Part shown: positions 38,969 to 46,882 of the stretch, in pieces
Numbering within the stretch: the first letter of the stretch is position 1
Layout of the letters: every line of letters begins with the position of its first letter
Assembly: GCA_020431915.1 (NCBI GenBank)
Contig: JAGQHJ010000012.1
Coordinates: 1-46,882 of the forward strand
Direction of reading: 5' to 3'
DNA from: Cyanobacteria bacterium HKST-UBA04
GTDB taxonomy: Bacteria; Cyanobacteriota; Vampirovibrionia; Vampirovibrionales; JAGQHJ01
Length of the DNA: 46,882 nt
The notes under the pieces: model-generated
The model's database searches: none
Seen by the model: only the letters and a program-made list of their open reading frames with translations
What the model was told of the DNA's origin: nothing
Position numbers and translations under genes: made by a program

Positions 38969-41059
38969 ATGAGCGATCAGCAATCCAACGTTCCAGAAGC
39001 TTCTTTGGATGATACAGCCACGTTAAAGTCTCGGGTTTTGGCCAAAAACCTTGATGCGTTACGCCAACACAACGAGTCGCTGGCGGACCAGATTGATGCT
39101 GTCGAATTGACGGGCAAGGCCGAACTGTTTATCAGTGGCGGCGAACATGAGGACATCAACATCGCGTACGACGGCGTGCCGCTGCACGACATTGACCATC
39201 CCTTCGAGGAAGCCTACGTGCTGTTTAACGAAAAGGTGCCGCCCAAATACCGTGATCATGGGTCTATTTTGTTTATGTTTGGTTTGGGCCTGGGGTATAG
39301 CCTGAAACGGGCCTTTGTGGAAACCAAGTCGCTGATTATCGTGTACGAACCCCACCTGGAGGTGCTGCGCACGACCCTTGAAATTGCCGATTTCAGCGAT
39401 ATACTTGGCTCGCCCAGGGTCCGGCTGGTTCAGGAAAAGCGAAAGGTAATGTGGGCCATTACGCAGTTTTATCTGGTGGGTGATTCGTTCCAGGTGTTTG
39501 CCCTGCCGGTTTATGAGGCCACCCAGGCCGAAGTTTTGCTTGACGTGTTGCGCGAGGTGAAGAGCAGCTTGTATGCCAACCGTATTGCCCAGCAAACGGC
39601 AATTATGAGCCTTGAGGAAGCAACGGACAAGGCGTTGATTAACATGGCCGATCTGGTTCGCTACCCTGACGTTGGCTTTTTGCATAACCAGTTTAAGGAC
39701 ATGCCGGGAGTGGTTGTTTCGGCGGGGCCATCGCTGGACAAGCCCGGTGTGATTGAAAGCTTGAAGCAGTACCGAGACAAACTCATTATTGCCTGTGTGG
39801 GCCAGGCCGCCAAGACCCTGGACAAGCATGGGATTGTACCCGACTTTGTTGTGATTCTGGAAACGAAGAACGTTGCCAACCAGCTTAACGGGGTGTCGTT
39901 CTTGGATCAGGTCAACCTGGTTCTGTTGCCGCAGACCCACGAAGCGGTGTTTGACTTACCCACCAAACGGAAAATGATTTCCTTTGGGCACAAGGATGTT
40001 CCCAGTATGTGGCTTAGCAAGGCTCTGGGCAAGGAGTTTCATCCCTACCCGCATAACGGGACGGTATCTGTCACCGCCATGTTGCTGTTGCAGAACCTGG
40101 GCTGCAAGAATATCTTCCTGCTGGGCCAGGATCTGGCATTTCCAGAAGGCCAGATGTACTCGAAAGACTCGGTCTACAAGAACCGCCGTATCAAAACTCT
40201 GGACGACGGGACCCTTGAGGAGGACTGGGACGAGGCCGAGGCCAGCAAGTTTGTGGGTGAAGGCCACCTGTACAAAAACCTTGAAGAACAGAAGCGGGTT
40301 ATGAAAGCCCTGTTGTCGCGTTTGACCAAGTGCAAGGGCTGGAACGGCGAGGATTTGTATACCTACCCGACCTACGATACCTTCCGCAAGGCGTTTGAAT
40401 ACCTGATTAAGGTTAACCCGGACAGCCATGTCATTAACTGTTCGGAAGGCGGGGCCTATATTGAATACTGCGAGCACCTGCCTTTTGTCGAGGCTCTTCA
40501 GAAACACGGTGTGCCTGATGTGCACCCGAAACGTACGGTGGAGTCGGTCTTAGGCCAGTATTACCAAGAAACCGAACCCTTTACCGATCCCTACAGCAAG
40601 GTCATGGATCAGGTGCATTCGGACAAGGGGGTGCTGCAGGCCATTGTTGAGCTGTCCACTGAAGGGTGCCGCCATGCCGAAACGGCGGTCAAGGAACTGG
40701 GGCGCAAGAAATCCTTCAGCAATTCCCTCAAGTCGCGCATGAAAGCCATCCAGAGCTTGAACGACGAATTGACCAGACTAACCGAGGGCCAGCCTCTGAT
40801 TAACGCTTACCTGCAAAAGGAAATCCATGTCTTTTCCAAGTATTATGATCGCAAGCTGACCATGGACCAGGAAAACATGGAGGACGACGTGGTCAAGGCC
40901 ACGGAGGAAAACCTGAAAACCACCTTGATGCTGTTTAAGGCCCTGAGCAAGGGCGGCAAGCAACTGACCGATGCCTTGGAAAACCATTTTGCCACCTTCC
41001 CTTCCTCCGACCAATCAGTCCCTGTGGCCATGGCCAATTCAAACCCGTCTGCCGTTTAG
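38969..41059 (+). CDS. Maf-type motility accessory glycosyltransferase
   Basis: Member of the Maf/DUF115 (6-hydroxymethylpterin pyrophosphokinase MptE-like) family that transfers nonulosonic acids to flagellin in Campylobacter, Helicobacter and others. Length 696, typical. The N-terminal half has YVLFNEKVPPKYRDHGSILF and GLGLGYSLKRAF. The central catalytic Rossmann domain holds MPGVVVSAGPSLDKPGVIES, DFVVILETKN, PHNGTVSVTAMLLLQNLGCK and IFLLGQDLAFPEGQMYS. The C-terminal third is helical and variable. ATG with AGGG 9 nt upstream. First gene of a plus-strand run that includes SpsG- and SpsF-like proteins, which strongly supports a flagellin-glycosylation role. Confidence 0.9.
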   Translation: MSDQQSNVPEASLDDTATLKSRVLAKNLDALRQHNESLADQIDAVELTGKAELFISGGEHEDINIAYDGVPLHDIDHPFEEAYVLFNEKVPPKYRDHGSILFMFGLGLGYSLKRAFVETKSLIIVYEPHLEVLRTTLEIADFSDILGSPRVRLVQEKRKVMWAITQFYLVGDSFQVFALPVYEATQAEVLLDVLREVKSSLYANRIAQQTAIMSLEEATDKALINMADLVRYPDVGFLHNQFKDMPGVVVSAGPSLDKPGVIESLKQYRDKLIIACVGQAAKTLDKHGIVPDFVVILETKNVANQLNGVSFLDQVNLVLLPQTHEAVFDLPTKRKMISFGHKDVPSMWLSKALGKEFHPYPHNGTVSVTAMLLLQNLGCKNIFLLGQDLAFPEGQMYSKDSVYKNRRIKTLDDGTLEEDWDEAEASKFVGEGHLYKNLEEQKRVMKALLSRLTKCKGWNGEDLYTYPTYDTFRKAFEYLIKVNPDSHVINCSEGGAYIEYCEHLPFVEALQKHGVPDVHPKRTVESVLGQYYQETEPFTDPYSKVMDQVHSDKGVLQAIVELSTEGCRHAETAVKELGRKKSFSNSLKSRMKAIQSLNDELTRLTEGQPLINAYLQKEIHVFSKYYDRKLTMDQENMEDDVVKATEENLKTTLMLFKALSKGGKQLTDALENHFATFPSSDQSVPVAMANSNPSAV

Positions 41060-41110
41060 AAGACCCAGAGGTCTGTATCCCCCATCAATTGAGAGTGACC
41101 GCCCCTGCCC

Positions 41111-42157
41111 ATGAACAACCCAGAAGACGCCCTTGCGCATGAATCCTGCCGGGTATTGATTGCCGTCCAAGCCGGTGGATCCTTTGGTTATAGCCGCCTG
41201 GCCCGAGCCCGAGCCATTGTTGACGCATTGAACGGCATTGAGCAAACACGGGTCGAGTTGTGGCTTGAGTCGCAGGACGTGGTCTTGCGCAACCAGCTCA
41301 AGCAGCATGGGGTGCCGTTGGTGGAACAAAGCTGGACCTTGTCCGAAACGTTGCGCCATCAGCCGGTTGATCGGCTGGTTCTGGACTACGCCAACCCGGT
41401 GCCGCCCAGTCTTATGAGTATGATTCGGGCCACATGCCCGGCATTGCCCGTTGTGGTGGTTGATAACGTTGGCCGTGGCGCACTGGAGGCCGATACGTTG
41501 ATTCTGGGGGATTGCCACCGCCAGGTTGATGCAGACGGTTTCAATGGCCAGTTTTATCAAGGCCTGGCGTATGTGGTCTTTGGTCAACGCATGGCCCAGG
41601 GTGAGGCGGCGCCGGATCACTCTTCGCTGTTGGTGAGCATTGGCAGTGAGGACAACGATGAGCTGGCGGCCCATCTGCTTGAATGTATTCGTAAATTTGA
41701 AACCGGTCATATCGATTTTATGGTACCGGCAGCCTACAAGAATCCCGAGTCGCTGGAGCGTAGTGCCACGCGTTGTGCAACGCCCATTACCCTGCACTGG
41801 CAGCAAAACGGCATGCAAAGTTTGGTGAGGCCGCAAACCCGCTTCGCGTTATGTGCGTTTGGGCTGACTGCCTATGAGCTGGCCTACAATGGCATTCCGA
41901 TGCTGGTCTTTGCCAAGTGCGAAGCGGATATGCCGGATCTCGACAAGTTCTGCCAAGCCGGTCTGGGCATTAACATTGGGCTGGGGCGTGATTTAAGCGA
42001 AGAAAGCCTGATGGCGCATTGTGCCGACTTAATGAGTGACACTGATCGACTGGCCGCTCTGAGCCGGCAAATGACCGAGCAGTTTTCGGGCAATTCTCCC
42101 GACACGTTGGCCCGCATCATCATGCAGGCCAGCCGGGCTTCTGTACCGGTTGTTTAA
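41111..42157 (+). CDS. PseG/SpsG-like UDP-sugar hydrolase or glycosyltransferase
   Basis: A 348-residue GT-B-fold protein of the PseG/SpsG group. PseG removes UDP from UDP-2,4-diacetamido-altrose in pseudaminic acid synthesis. Visible: VLIAVQAGGSFGYSRLARARA, VDRLVLDYANP, VVDNVGRGALEAD (counterpart of D-D-x-x-R), LLVSIGSEDNDEL and TRFALCAFGLTAYELAYNGIPMLVF, which binds UDP. Oddity: the G-H-x-x-R segment that carries the catalytic His of C. jejuni PseG reads GYSRLAR here, with Tyr in place of His, so hydrolysis by the usual mechanism is doubtful. It sits 51 bp after the Maf gene and 14 bp before spsF, so it belongs to the pathway. Confidence 0.78.
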   Translation: MNNPEDALAHESCRVLIAVQAGGSFGYSRLARARAIVDALNGIEQTRVELWLESQDVVLRNQLKQHGVPLVEQSWTLSETLRHQPVDRLVLDYANPVPPSLMSMIRATCPALPVVVVDNVGRGALEADTLILGDCHRQVDADGFNGQFYQGLAYVVFGQRMAQGEAAPDHSSLLVSIGSEDNDELAAHLLECIRKFETGHIDFMVPAAYKNPESLERSATRCATPITLHWQQNGMQSLVRPQTRFALCAFGLTAYELAYNGIPMLVFAKCEADMPDLDKFCQAGLGINIGLGRDLSEESLMAHCADLMSDTDRLAALSRQMTEQFSGNSPDTLARIIMQASRASVPVV

Positions 42158-42171
42158 GGGGATTGTCGGCA

Positions 42172-42984
42172 ATGACTCGCGAACCGTCGTCGGGTGATAA
42201 CCCCCATCAGGAGACGGCTCGTCGGCATATTGTGGCTATTGTCCAGGCCCGGATGACGTCGACCCGCTTGCCGGGCAAGGTGCTTAAACCGGTGCTGGGT
42301 CAGCCCCTGTTGGCCATTCAGTTGGCCCGTATTGCGCGGGTTCGGCAGTTGGATGGCCTGATGGTGGCGGCCACCACTAACGGGCAGGATGATCCCATTA
42401 TTGATTTGTGCCGGGATCTTCACGTCGAAACGGTTCGGGGCAGCGAGGATGACGTGCTGTCCCGGTATGGCTTGGCCGTCGATACCTATGATGCCGCTCA
42501 TCCGCAGACACCCATTACCCATGTCATGCGCCTGACGTCGGATTGCCCGCTGATTGACCCCGATGTGATTGACGGCTTGATTTCGGCCTACTTTGCCACA
42601 ACCGGCCCGGAACCGGATTACATGTCCAACAGCGTTGGCGGGGCCACGTTTCCCAGGGGTCTGGATACGGAGTTATTTAAGGTGTCGGCGCTCAGGCAGG
42701 CCCTTGATGAAGCCGAGCAGCCCTACGAACGCGAGCATGTGACCCCGTTTATTTGGGATCAGCCCCAACGGTTTCGGCTGGCCGGGTATGGCAACGATAC
42801 GGATTACAGCCATCACCGGTGGACGGTGGATACGGCCGAGGATTTTGAGCTGGTATGCCGAATTCTTGAGGCCCTGCTGCCCGAATGCCCCGATTTTACC
42901 TGGCATGACGTTCTGGCCCTGCTTGATCGTCACCCACAATGGCTGGCCATTAACCGCCATGTCCAACAGAAAGCCTATAAATAG
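42172..42984 (+). CDS. spsF: SpsF-like cytidylyltransferase
   Basis: Nucleotidyltransferase of the SpsF/NeuA/KdsB type, probably activating a nonulosonic acid with CMP. Length 270. Motifs: the nucleotide-binding start IVAIVQARMTSTRLPGKVLK, GSEDDVLSRYGLA, HVMRLTSDCPLIDPDVIDGLI, the second metal-site region GLDTELFKVSAL, REHVTPFIW and RWTVDTAEDFELVCRI. The ATG at 42172 has AGGGG 10 nt upstream; a TTG three codons earlier is also in frame. Order maf-spsG-spsF is that of flagellin or spore-coat glycan clusters. The sugar-specific synthase (NeuB/PseI) is not yet in view and may lie beyond the right edge. Confidence 0.88.
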   Translation: MTREPSSGDNPHQETARRHIVAIVQARMTSTRLPGKVLKPVLGQPLLAIQLARIARVRQLDGLMVAATTNGQDDPIIDLCRDLHVETVRGSEDDVLSRYGLAVDTYDAAHPQTPITHVMRLTSDCPLIDPDVIDGLISAYFATTGPEPDYMSNSVGGATFPRGLDTELFKVSALRQALDEAEQPYEREHVTPFIWDQPQRFRLAGYGNDTDYSHHRWTVDTAEDFELVCRILEALLPECPDFTWHDVLALLDRHPQWLAINRHVQQKAYK

Positions 42985-43195
42985 CCGCTATCCCCTCCGT
43001 ATGGTGGAGGACAGTGGTACAAGCACCTGTCACAATGGGAGGGCACCTTGGGCCCCAATGCGTACTAACGGGTTCAGGCTGTTACGGCGCTGCAAGGCTG
43101 CCGATAAACGCGTGACATTTATAACAGAGAGAGAAAAAACGGCGCCCGACCGCTTGATGTGTGGCGTTGATGCTTGATTAAAGGAGCCTACCCCT

Positions 43196-44719
43196 GTGAG
43201 TCTGCAACCGGTATTGGTCGTTGGCGGTGGTATTGCCGGATTGGTGGCCGCCCTGACCCTGAAGAAGAAGAACCCGCAGTTACCTGTCGTCATTGTCGAG
43301 CGGGCCGACGCACCGGGGGGACTGTTGCAATCAAAGGATTACGGCGAATATGGCCGGTTCGATATGGGTGCCCACATGTGGCATGAAACGGGCCTGGCTG
43401 AACTTGATGAATGGTTGCTGGGCCTGTTGCCCCGGCAGGACTGGACGACGCCCGACGGCTTTGTGCGCGAGCGGCCCGGTATGTATGCCAATGGCACGCT
43501 GCAAACCAATGCGGCATTTATTGATTTGCGTAACCTGCCCCATGACCACTACAAGGCGTGCATGGGCGATTTAATGGCTCACCTCAATACGGCCTATGCC
43601 CAGAGTGAGCCCGAGGTGGAAGACTCTGCCTATGAATACCTGTTGCGTCGGTTTGGGGCTACCATTACCCGTACCGTGATGGCCCCGGCCATTGAAAAGG
43701 TTTTTGATCGTCCCCTGATCCAGTTGCACCCGATGGCCCTGAGCTTTTTCAACCTGGGCAAGGTATTGGCGTTCGATGCCAGTATCGTTCATGATCTGTT
43801 GCAGAGCGACGTCCTCCGGCAGCGGTTTGGGTATTCCGATCAAACCCAGTTGCCCAAGACCCTGGTGGAAGGACGCCGTCTCTTTTATCCCAAGCATGGG
43901 GGCATGCAGCGCCTGATTGATGCGCTGGTGGATCAACTGAAACAACTGGGTGTTGAGATTTGGACGGATGCGGCCGTTAGCGCCGTAACCTATGCCCATG
44001 GCCGTATTGCCCAGGTAACCATTGATCGGCAAAGCCTTAATGGGCACAACCGGCATCATCGTGAAATGCTGGCTCCGGCCCACGTTGTGTGGTCGGCTGG
44101 GGTACATCCGCTATGCAGCCTGCTGGGGCTTAATCTCGAGGTGGACTACTTTGACCGGGCCCCGAAAACCGTGCTGGTTAACCTGCTGCTGGAAAAACCT
44201 GTGGCAGCCGGGCAACAACTGTTTTACGTGTATTGCACCGAGCCGGGGTTTGCCACGTATCGGGTGGTTAACTACCCGGCCTTTTGCCCCGATGCCATTC
44301 GTGATGCAGGCTATCCGATGACGGTTGAGTTGTTCCTGCCCGAGTCACAAACCCATGACCATCAAGCCGTGGCCGCCCAGGCCATCGACGAATTGCGTCG
44401 GATGGGCATGGTGGGAGCCGACACCTCGGTTCGCTTCAGCGCTGTAGAGGTTCTTAAGCAGGGTTTCCCGCTTCCCTCCATGACCAATATCAATCTGACG
44501 GAGTGCCGCCGCCAGCGCATCAACAGCCTGGGTCTGGCGAACCTGACGATGATTGGCATCCTGGCCGAACCACAACTCTTCTTCCAGCCCGATGTGATTC
44601 GCGACACGTACCGCAAGCTGGTGGATTTTGTCGACCCCGCCCCCCATGCCTTTTCCGCCGGAATGCATGACACCGAGCCGACGCAAACCGATTCCGGGTA
44701 TGCCCCGAGCTGGGCGTAA
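43196..44719 (+). CDS. FAD-dependent oxidoreductase (amine oxidase/UDP-galactopyranose mutase-like)
   Basis: A 507-residue flavoprotein. It begins with the FAD site VLVVGGGIAGLVAALTL and PVVIVERADAPGGLLQS, followed by YGRFDMGAHMWHETG, where a His replaces the more usual residue near the flavin. LFYPKHGGMQRLIDALVDQL, VVWSAGVHPLCSLLGL and a C-terminal FAD segment (LGLANLTMIGILAEPQLFFQ) complete it. Protoporphyrinogen-oxidase-like proteins of this shape recur in surface-sugar clusters, where they are poorly characterised. Start GTG with GGAG 9 nt upstream. It is separated from spsF by 211 bp, so it may have its own promoter. The substrate is probably a nucleotide sugar or glycan intermediate, by context only. 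Confidence 0.8.
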   Translation: MSLQPVLVVGGGIAGLVAALTLKKKNPQLPVVIVERADAPGGLLQSKDYGEYGRFDMGAHMWHETGLAELDEWLLGLLPRQDWTTPDGFVRERPGMYANGTLQTNAAFIDLRNLPHDHYKACMGDLMAHLNTAYAQSEPEVEDSAYEYLLRRFGATITRTVMAPAIEKVFDRPLIQLHPMALSFFNLGKVLAFDASIVHDLLQSDVLRQRFGYSDQTQLPKTLVEGRRLFYPKHGGMQRLIDALVDQLKQLGVEIWTDAAVSAVTYAHGRIAQVTIDRQSLNGHNRHHREMLAPAHVVWSAGVHPLCSLLGLNLEVDYFDRAPKTVLVNLLLEKPVAAGQQLFYVYCTEPGFATYRVVNYPAFCPDAIRDAGYPMTVELFLPESQTHDHQAVAAQAIDELRRMGMVGADTSVRFSAVEVLKQGFPLPSMTNINLTECRRQRINSLGLANLTMIGILAEPQLFFQPDVIRDTYRKLVDFVDPAPHAFSAGMHDTEPTQTDSGYAPSWA

Positions 44720-44783
44720 CCCAAAGACATGACACCAAAGGCATGTTTTTTACCCCTACAACCACAGGTATAACCCGCCCGTT

Positions 44784-45470
44784 ATGACCGCCCCCTCATC
44801 CAAATCTTCTTCATCTAAATCTCCCGTAGCCATTACCGAGGCCTTTAGGGCGCACCATCTCGACCTGTTTGAAACCCACGGAGCCACGCCGCAGGGGTTG
44901 GGTTGGCGTAACCAGGAAACCACCGACTTACGCTATGAAAAAATGCTGGCGGTTATCCCCGCGCCTTTGTCCAAGCAGTCCGTCACGTTGCTCGATGTCG
45001 GCTGTGGCTTTGGCGGGTTGTATACCTATGCCAAAACGCATCGCCCCGACCTAAACCTGCACTACACCGGCATCGATCTCTGTGCCCCGATGATCGACCA
45101 TGCCCGCCAACTTCTGGCCGACGATTCGGTGTGTTTGGAAGTGTCCAGCCTGTTTGATTACCAGCCCGGCGAGGCGTTTGACTTTGTGGTGTGCAACGGT
45201 ATTTTGACGCAAAAGCTGACGACGACCATTCCGGCCATGGATGCCTATGCCCAGGCCCTCGTCAGCCGTATGTTCGAACTGGCCCGTGTGGGGGTGGCCT
45301 TTAACTGCATGAGCAGCAAGGTCGACTACACCGAGGATCACCTGTACTACCGCCATCCCCTCGATTTTTTAGGGTTCTGTTTCAACACCCTTAGCCCCGA
45401 TGTTCGGTTGGATCACAGCTACCCCTTGTATGAGTACACCATTTACGTGTATCACGGTAAGCAAGGATGA
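44784..45470 (+). CDS. Class I SAM-dependent methyltransferase (glycan cluster, 1)
   Basis: A 228-residue methyltransferase. Motif I is VTLLDVGCGFGGLYTYA, strand 2 is YTGIDLCAPMIDHAR, and motif II lies in FDFVVCNGILTQKL. The Ser/Lys-rich start (SSKSSSSKS) is low complexity. The end (YPLYEYTIYVYHGKQG) is compact. It sits 64 bp after the FAD oxidoreductase and 12 bp before the next methyltransferase. It may O- or N-methylate a flagellar sugar; not determinable from sequence. Comparable methyltransferases decorate pseudaminic and legionaminic acids in other bacteria. Confidence 0.83.
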   Translation: MTAPSSKSSSSKSPVAITEAFRAHHLDLFETHGATPQGLGWRNQETTDLRYEKMLAVIPAPLSKQSVTLLDVGCGFGGLYTYAKTHRPDLNLHYTGIDLCAPMIDHARQLLADDSVCLEVSSLFDYQPGEAFDFVVCNGILTQKLTTTIPAMDAYAQALVSRMFELARVGVAFNCMSSKVDYTEDHLYYRHPLDFLGFCFNTLSPDVRLDHSYPLYEYTIYVYHGKQG

Positions 45471-45482
45471 GGCGTGTCTGCG

Positions 45483-46451
45483 ATGCCGGACCCAAAAACC
45501 GTTGTGAACCCCTTGGCGCCCGACGTAGCCGGGTTGGCTGACGCGGCCTTGGGGGTGGTGCTGAACCGTTTCGGCTACTTCGAGAAAGCCCCCATGCCCG
45601 ATGCCGAGACGCTGGCCCGCTACTATACCGAGCACTATTACCAGGAAGACCTGGGGGTGTACGCGCACCAATACAGCGAGGCGGATGAACGCTACCGCTT
45701 GCAACAGTTGTCGCTTCGATGGCGTGCCATGCAGCGCGTTCTGGGCAACGACCCGTTTGCCAATAAGCGGTTTTTGGACGTGGGCTGCGGTGAAGGTTGG
45801 GCCATGGCGTTTTTTGCCCAGCATGGGTTTGAGGTGACCGGGTTGGATTTTAGTGCGTATGGCTGCCGGGTGCATAACCCCGATTTGTGTGCGCATGTGC
45901 GGGTGGGTGGTGTACAGCAGGAACTGAGTACACTGGCCAACGAGGGCCAGTGCTTTGACGTGATATGGATTGCCCAGGCCCTTGAGCAGATGCTTGAGCC
46001 GGCGGTTATTTTGTCATGGTGTCGCCGGTTGGCTCACCCGAAAACGGTGCTGGTGGTTGAGTGTGCCCACAACTTCTCGCCGCTGCAGCAGGATTTGTAT
46101 CGCCGTGGGTTGATTGACGGGCCCTATTGGGTGGAAGGGTCGGATCATGTGTCCTTTTTTAACCCGGCCGGTTTTCGAACCCTGGCTCGAAGCGAGGGCT
46201 GGTTGCAACGCCTCTGCTTTAGCGATTACCTGATTCAGTTGTGCCTGTACCATGCCGACACCCACTATCTTCGCCACCCCGACACGGGTAAGGCCGCATT
46301 TGCTGGCCAACAAGCCCTCACGGATATGCTTTACCGAACCGACCCGGACAAGGCCCTGGACTGGTTTGTGTCGGCTGCCGATTTGGGTCTGGGCCGAACC
46401 TTTGTTAGCATGTGTATACCGGTTGATGAAGAGGAGCATGCCCCGCGATGA
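45483..46451 (+). CDS. Class I SAM-dependent methyltransferase (glycan cluster, 2)
   Basis: A 322-residue Methyltransf_23-type protein. Motif I is FLDVGCGEGWAMAFFA, strand 2 is VTGLDFSAYGCRVHN, motif II is FDVIWIAQALEQMLEP (Gln replaces the usual His of the L-E-H-x-x-x-P segment), and TVLVVECAHNFSP follows. An N-terminal part before residue 75 (TLARYYTEHYYQEDLGVYAH) is typical of sugar-cluster methyltransferases. ATG at 45483 with GAGG 10 nt upstream; the GTG at 45474 is too close to it. Its stop overlaps the next start as ATGA, so the two are translationally coupled. Confidence 0.85.
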   Translation: MPDPKTVVNPLAPDVAGLADAALGVVLNRFGYFEKAPMPDAETLARYYTEHYYQEDLGVYAHQYSEADERYRLQQLSLRWRAMQRVLGNDPFANKRFLDVGCGEGWAMAFFAQHGFEVTGLDFSAYGCRVHNPDLCAHVRVGGVQQELSTLANEGQCFDVIWIAQALEQMLEPAVILSWCRRLAHPKTVLVVECAHNFSPLQQDLYRRGLIDGPYWVEGSDHVSFFNPAGFRTLARSEGWLQRLCFSDYLIQLCLYHADTHYLRHPDTGKAAFAGQQALTDMLYRTDPDKALDWFVSAADLGLGRTFVSMCIPVDEEEHAPR

Positions 46452-46882
46452 ACGCGCCGAACGTGGATAACCGGGCCGGTGCCCCCGATGCCGGGCAGGA
46501 TGGCCCCACGCCGTATAGCTGTTTGAAACATCAGCATTTTAGTCTGCATGACGATAATGGCCATTACGCTATTGTGCCCATTCGCTACGAAGATCGCCGC
46601 ATGATCCAGCACTGGCGCAACGAGCAGATAGAATCGTTGCGGCAAAAGGAACCCCTGACGGATGCCGAGCAGGATCGTTACTTTGACACGGTGGTGATGC
46701 CCCTTCGCCAGGAAACACAGCCATGCCAGTTGCTGTTCAGCTTTCTGCTCGATGGCCGGTGTATTGGTTACGGGGGCCTGGTTTACATTGACTGGATCCA
46801 TCGCCGCGCCGAGTTCTCTTTTTTGTTGGCCACCAGTCGTCGCGACAACCGCCAGCGTTACATTATCGAGCTGGGCCTGTTT
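46448..46882 (+). CDS. GNAT-type N-acetyltransferase, PseH-like (partial)
   Basis: The first 145 residues of a GNAT-fold protein, cut by the right edge. After a 38-residue polar leader it has AIVPIRYEDRRMIQHWRNEQ and ESLRQKEPLTDAEQDRYFDT, which match the R-x-x-D-x-x-x-I-x-x-W-R-N pattern of PseH- and RimJ-type acetyltransferases. LLFSFLLDGRCIGYGGLVYI follows, the central strand pair. The acetyl-CoA loop would begin near RRDNRQRYIIELGLF. In pseudaminic acid synthesis PseH adds the second N-acetyl group, which suits this cluster. The start overlaps the upstream stop by 4 bp (ATGA). Confidence 0.8.
   Translation, partial: MNAPNVDNRAGAPDAGQDGPTPYSCLKHQHFSLHDDNGHYAIVPIRYEDRRMIQHWRNEQIESLRQKEPLTDAEQDRYFDTVVMPLRQETQPCQLLFSFLLDGRCIGYGGLVYIDWIHRRAEFSFLLATSRRDNRQRYIIELGLF

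Noticed and set aside
1..46882. tRNA, rRNA, CRISPR array, insertion sequence or phage genes
   Set aside because: I looked for T-loop-like GTTCGA motifs, regularly spaced repeats, transposase or integrase motifs and found none convincing. A covariance scan could still reveal a missed RNA.

Overview
The window is about 47 kb of gene-dense bacterial chromosome with roughly 55% GC by eye. It has no rRNA, tRNA, CRISPR array, insertion sequence or phage gene that I can recognise. It reads as a flagellated Gram-negative-type bacterium. Shine-Dalgarno sites are strong and purine-rich, TTG and GTG starts are fairly common, and many proteins are lineage-specific. One flagellin, a FliA-like sigma factor and a flagellin-glycan gene block are all present. 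A non-photosynthetic relative of Cyanobacteria (the Vampirovibrio/Melainabacteria lineage) would fit, but this is an impression from gene style and not something the sequence proves.

Layout, left to right. 1-3.7 kb: phosphate uptake operon pstS-pstC-pstA-pstB on the minus strand, with pstB cut by the window edge. A divergent gene at 3.9 kb encodes a protein built from NPYGG repeats. 4.8-7.0 kb: a JmjC/cupin-type oxygenase and a GT9 glycosyltransferase. 7.3-11.7 kb: flagellin, facing two tandem paralogous MidA-like methyltransferases with TPR-like C-termini. 12.0-16.3 kb: a tandem array of nine very small genes from two unnamed protein families, here called A and B, in the order A-A-B-A-B-A-B-B-A. 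One member is degenerate, and simple sequence repeats lie in the leaders. 16.4-22.8 kb, mostly minus strand: housekeeping and metabolism, namely trmD, rimM, an MTA phosphorylase, a type II NADH dehydrogenase, a ZIP metal transporter and nanE. 22.8-26.0 kb: a hairpin-rich gap and an 850-residue proline-rich protein of unknown function.

26.2-33.2 kb: a GH38 alpha-mannosidase, a run of small membrane proteins including two of YtxH type, an M55 D-aminopeptidase, a methyltransferase and a PlsC acyltransferase. 33.3-38.7 kb: a secreted-looking EF-hand protein with a Thr/Asp repeat, wecB, a small basic protein, the FliA-like sigma factor and two more lineage-specific proteins. 39.0 kb to the right edge: a plus-strand operon with a Maf-type motility glycosyltransferase, a PseG/SpsG-like protein, an SpsF-like cytidylyltransferase, a FAD oxidoreductase, two methyltransferases and a GNAT acetyltransferase of PseH type that is cut by the edge.

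How the parts may work together. The right-hand operon looks like synthesis and attachment of a nonulosonic-acid-type sugar to flagellin. WecB (and perhaps NanE) could handle ManNAc precursors, and the sigma factor may drive flagellar genes. The most novel element is the A/B small-protein array next to flagellin. Its members have no signal peptide, strong individual ribosome sites, ungapped conserved cores, a 50-bp identical block shared by two copies, and (TC)12, C9 and 8-bp tandem repeats upstream of individual members. That combination suggests an expanded and possibly phase-variable family of abundant small proteins whose function I cannot name.
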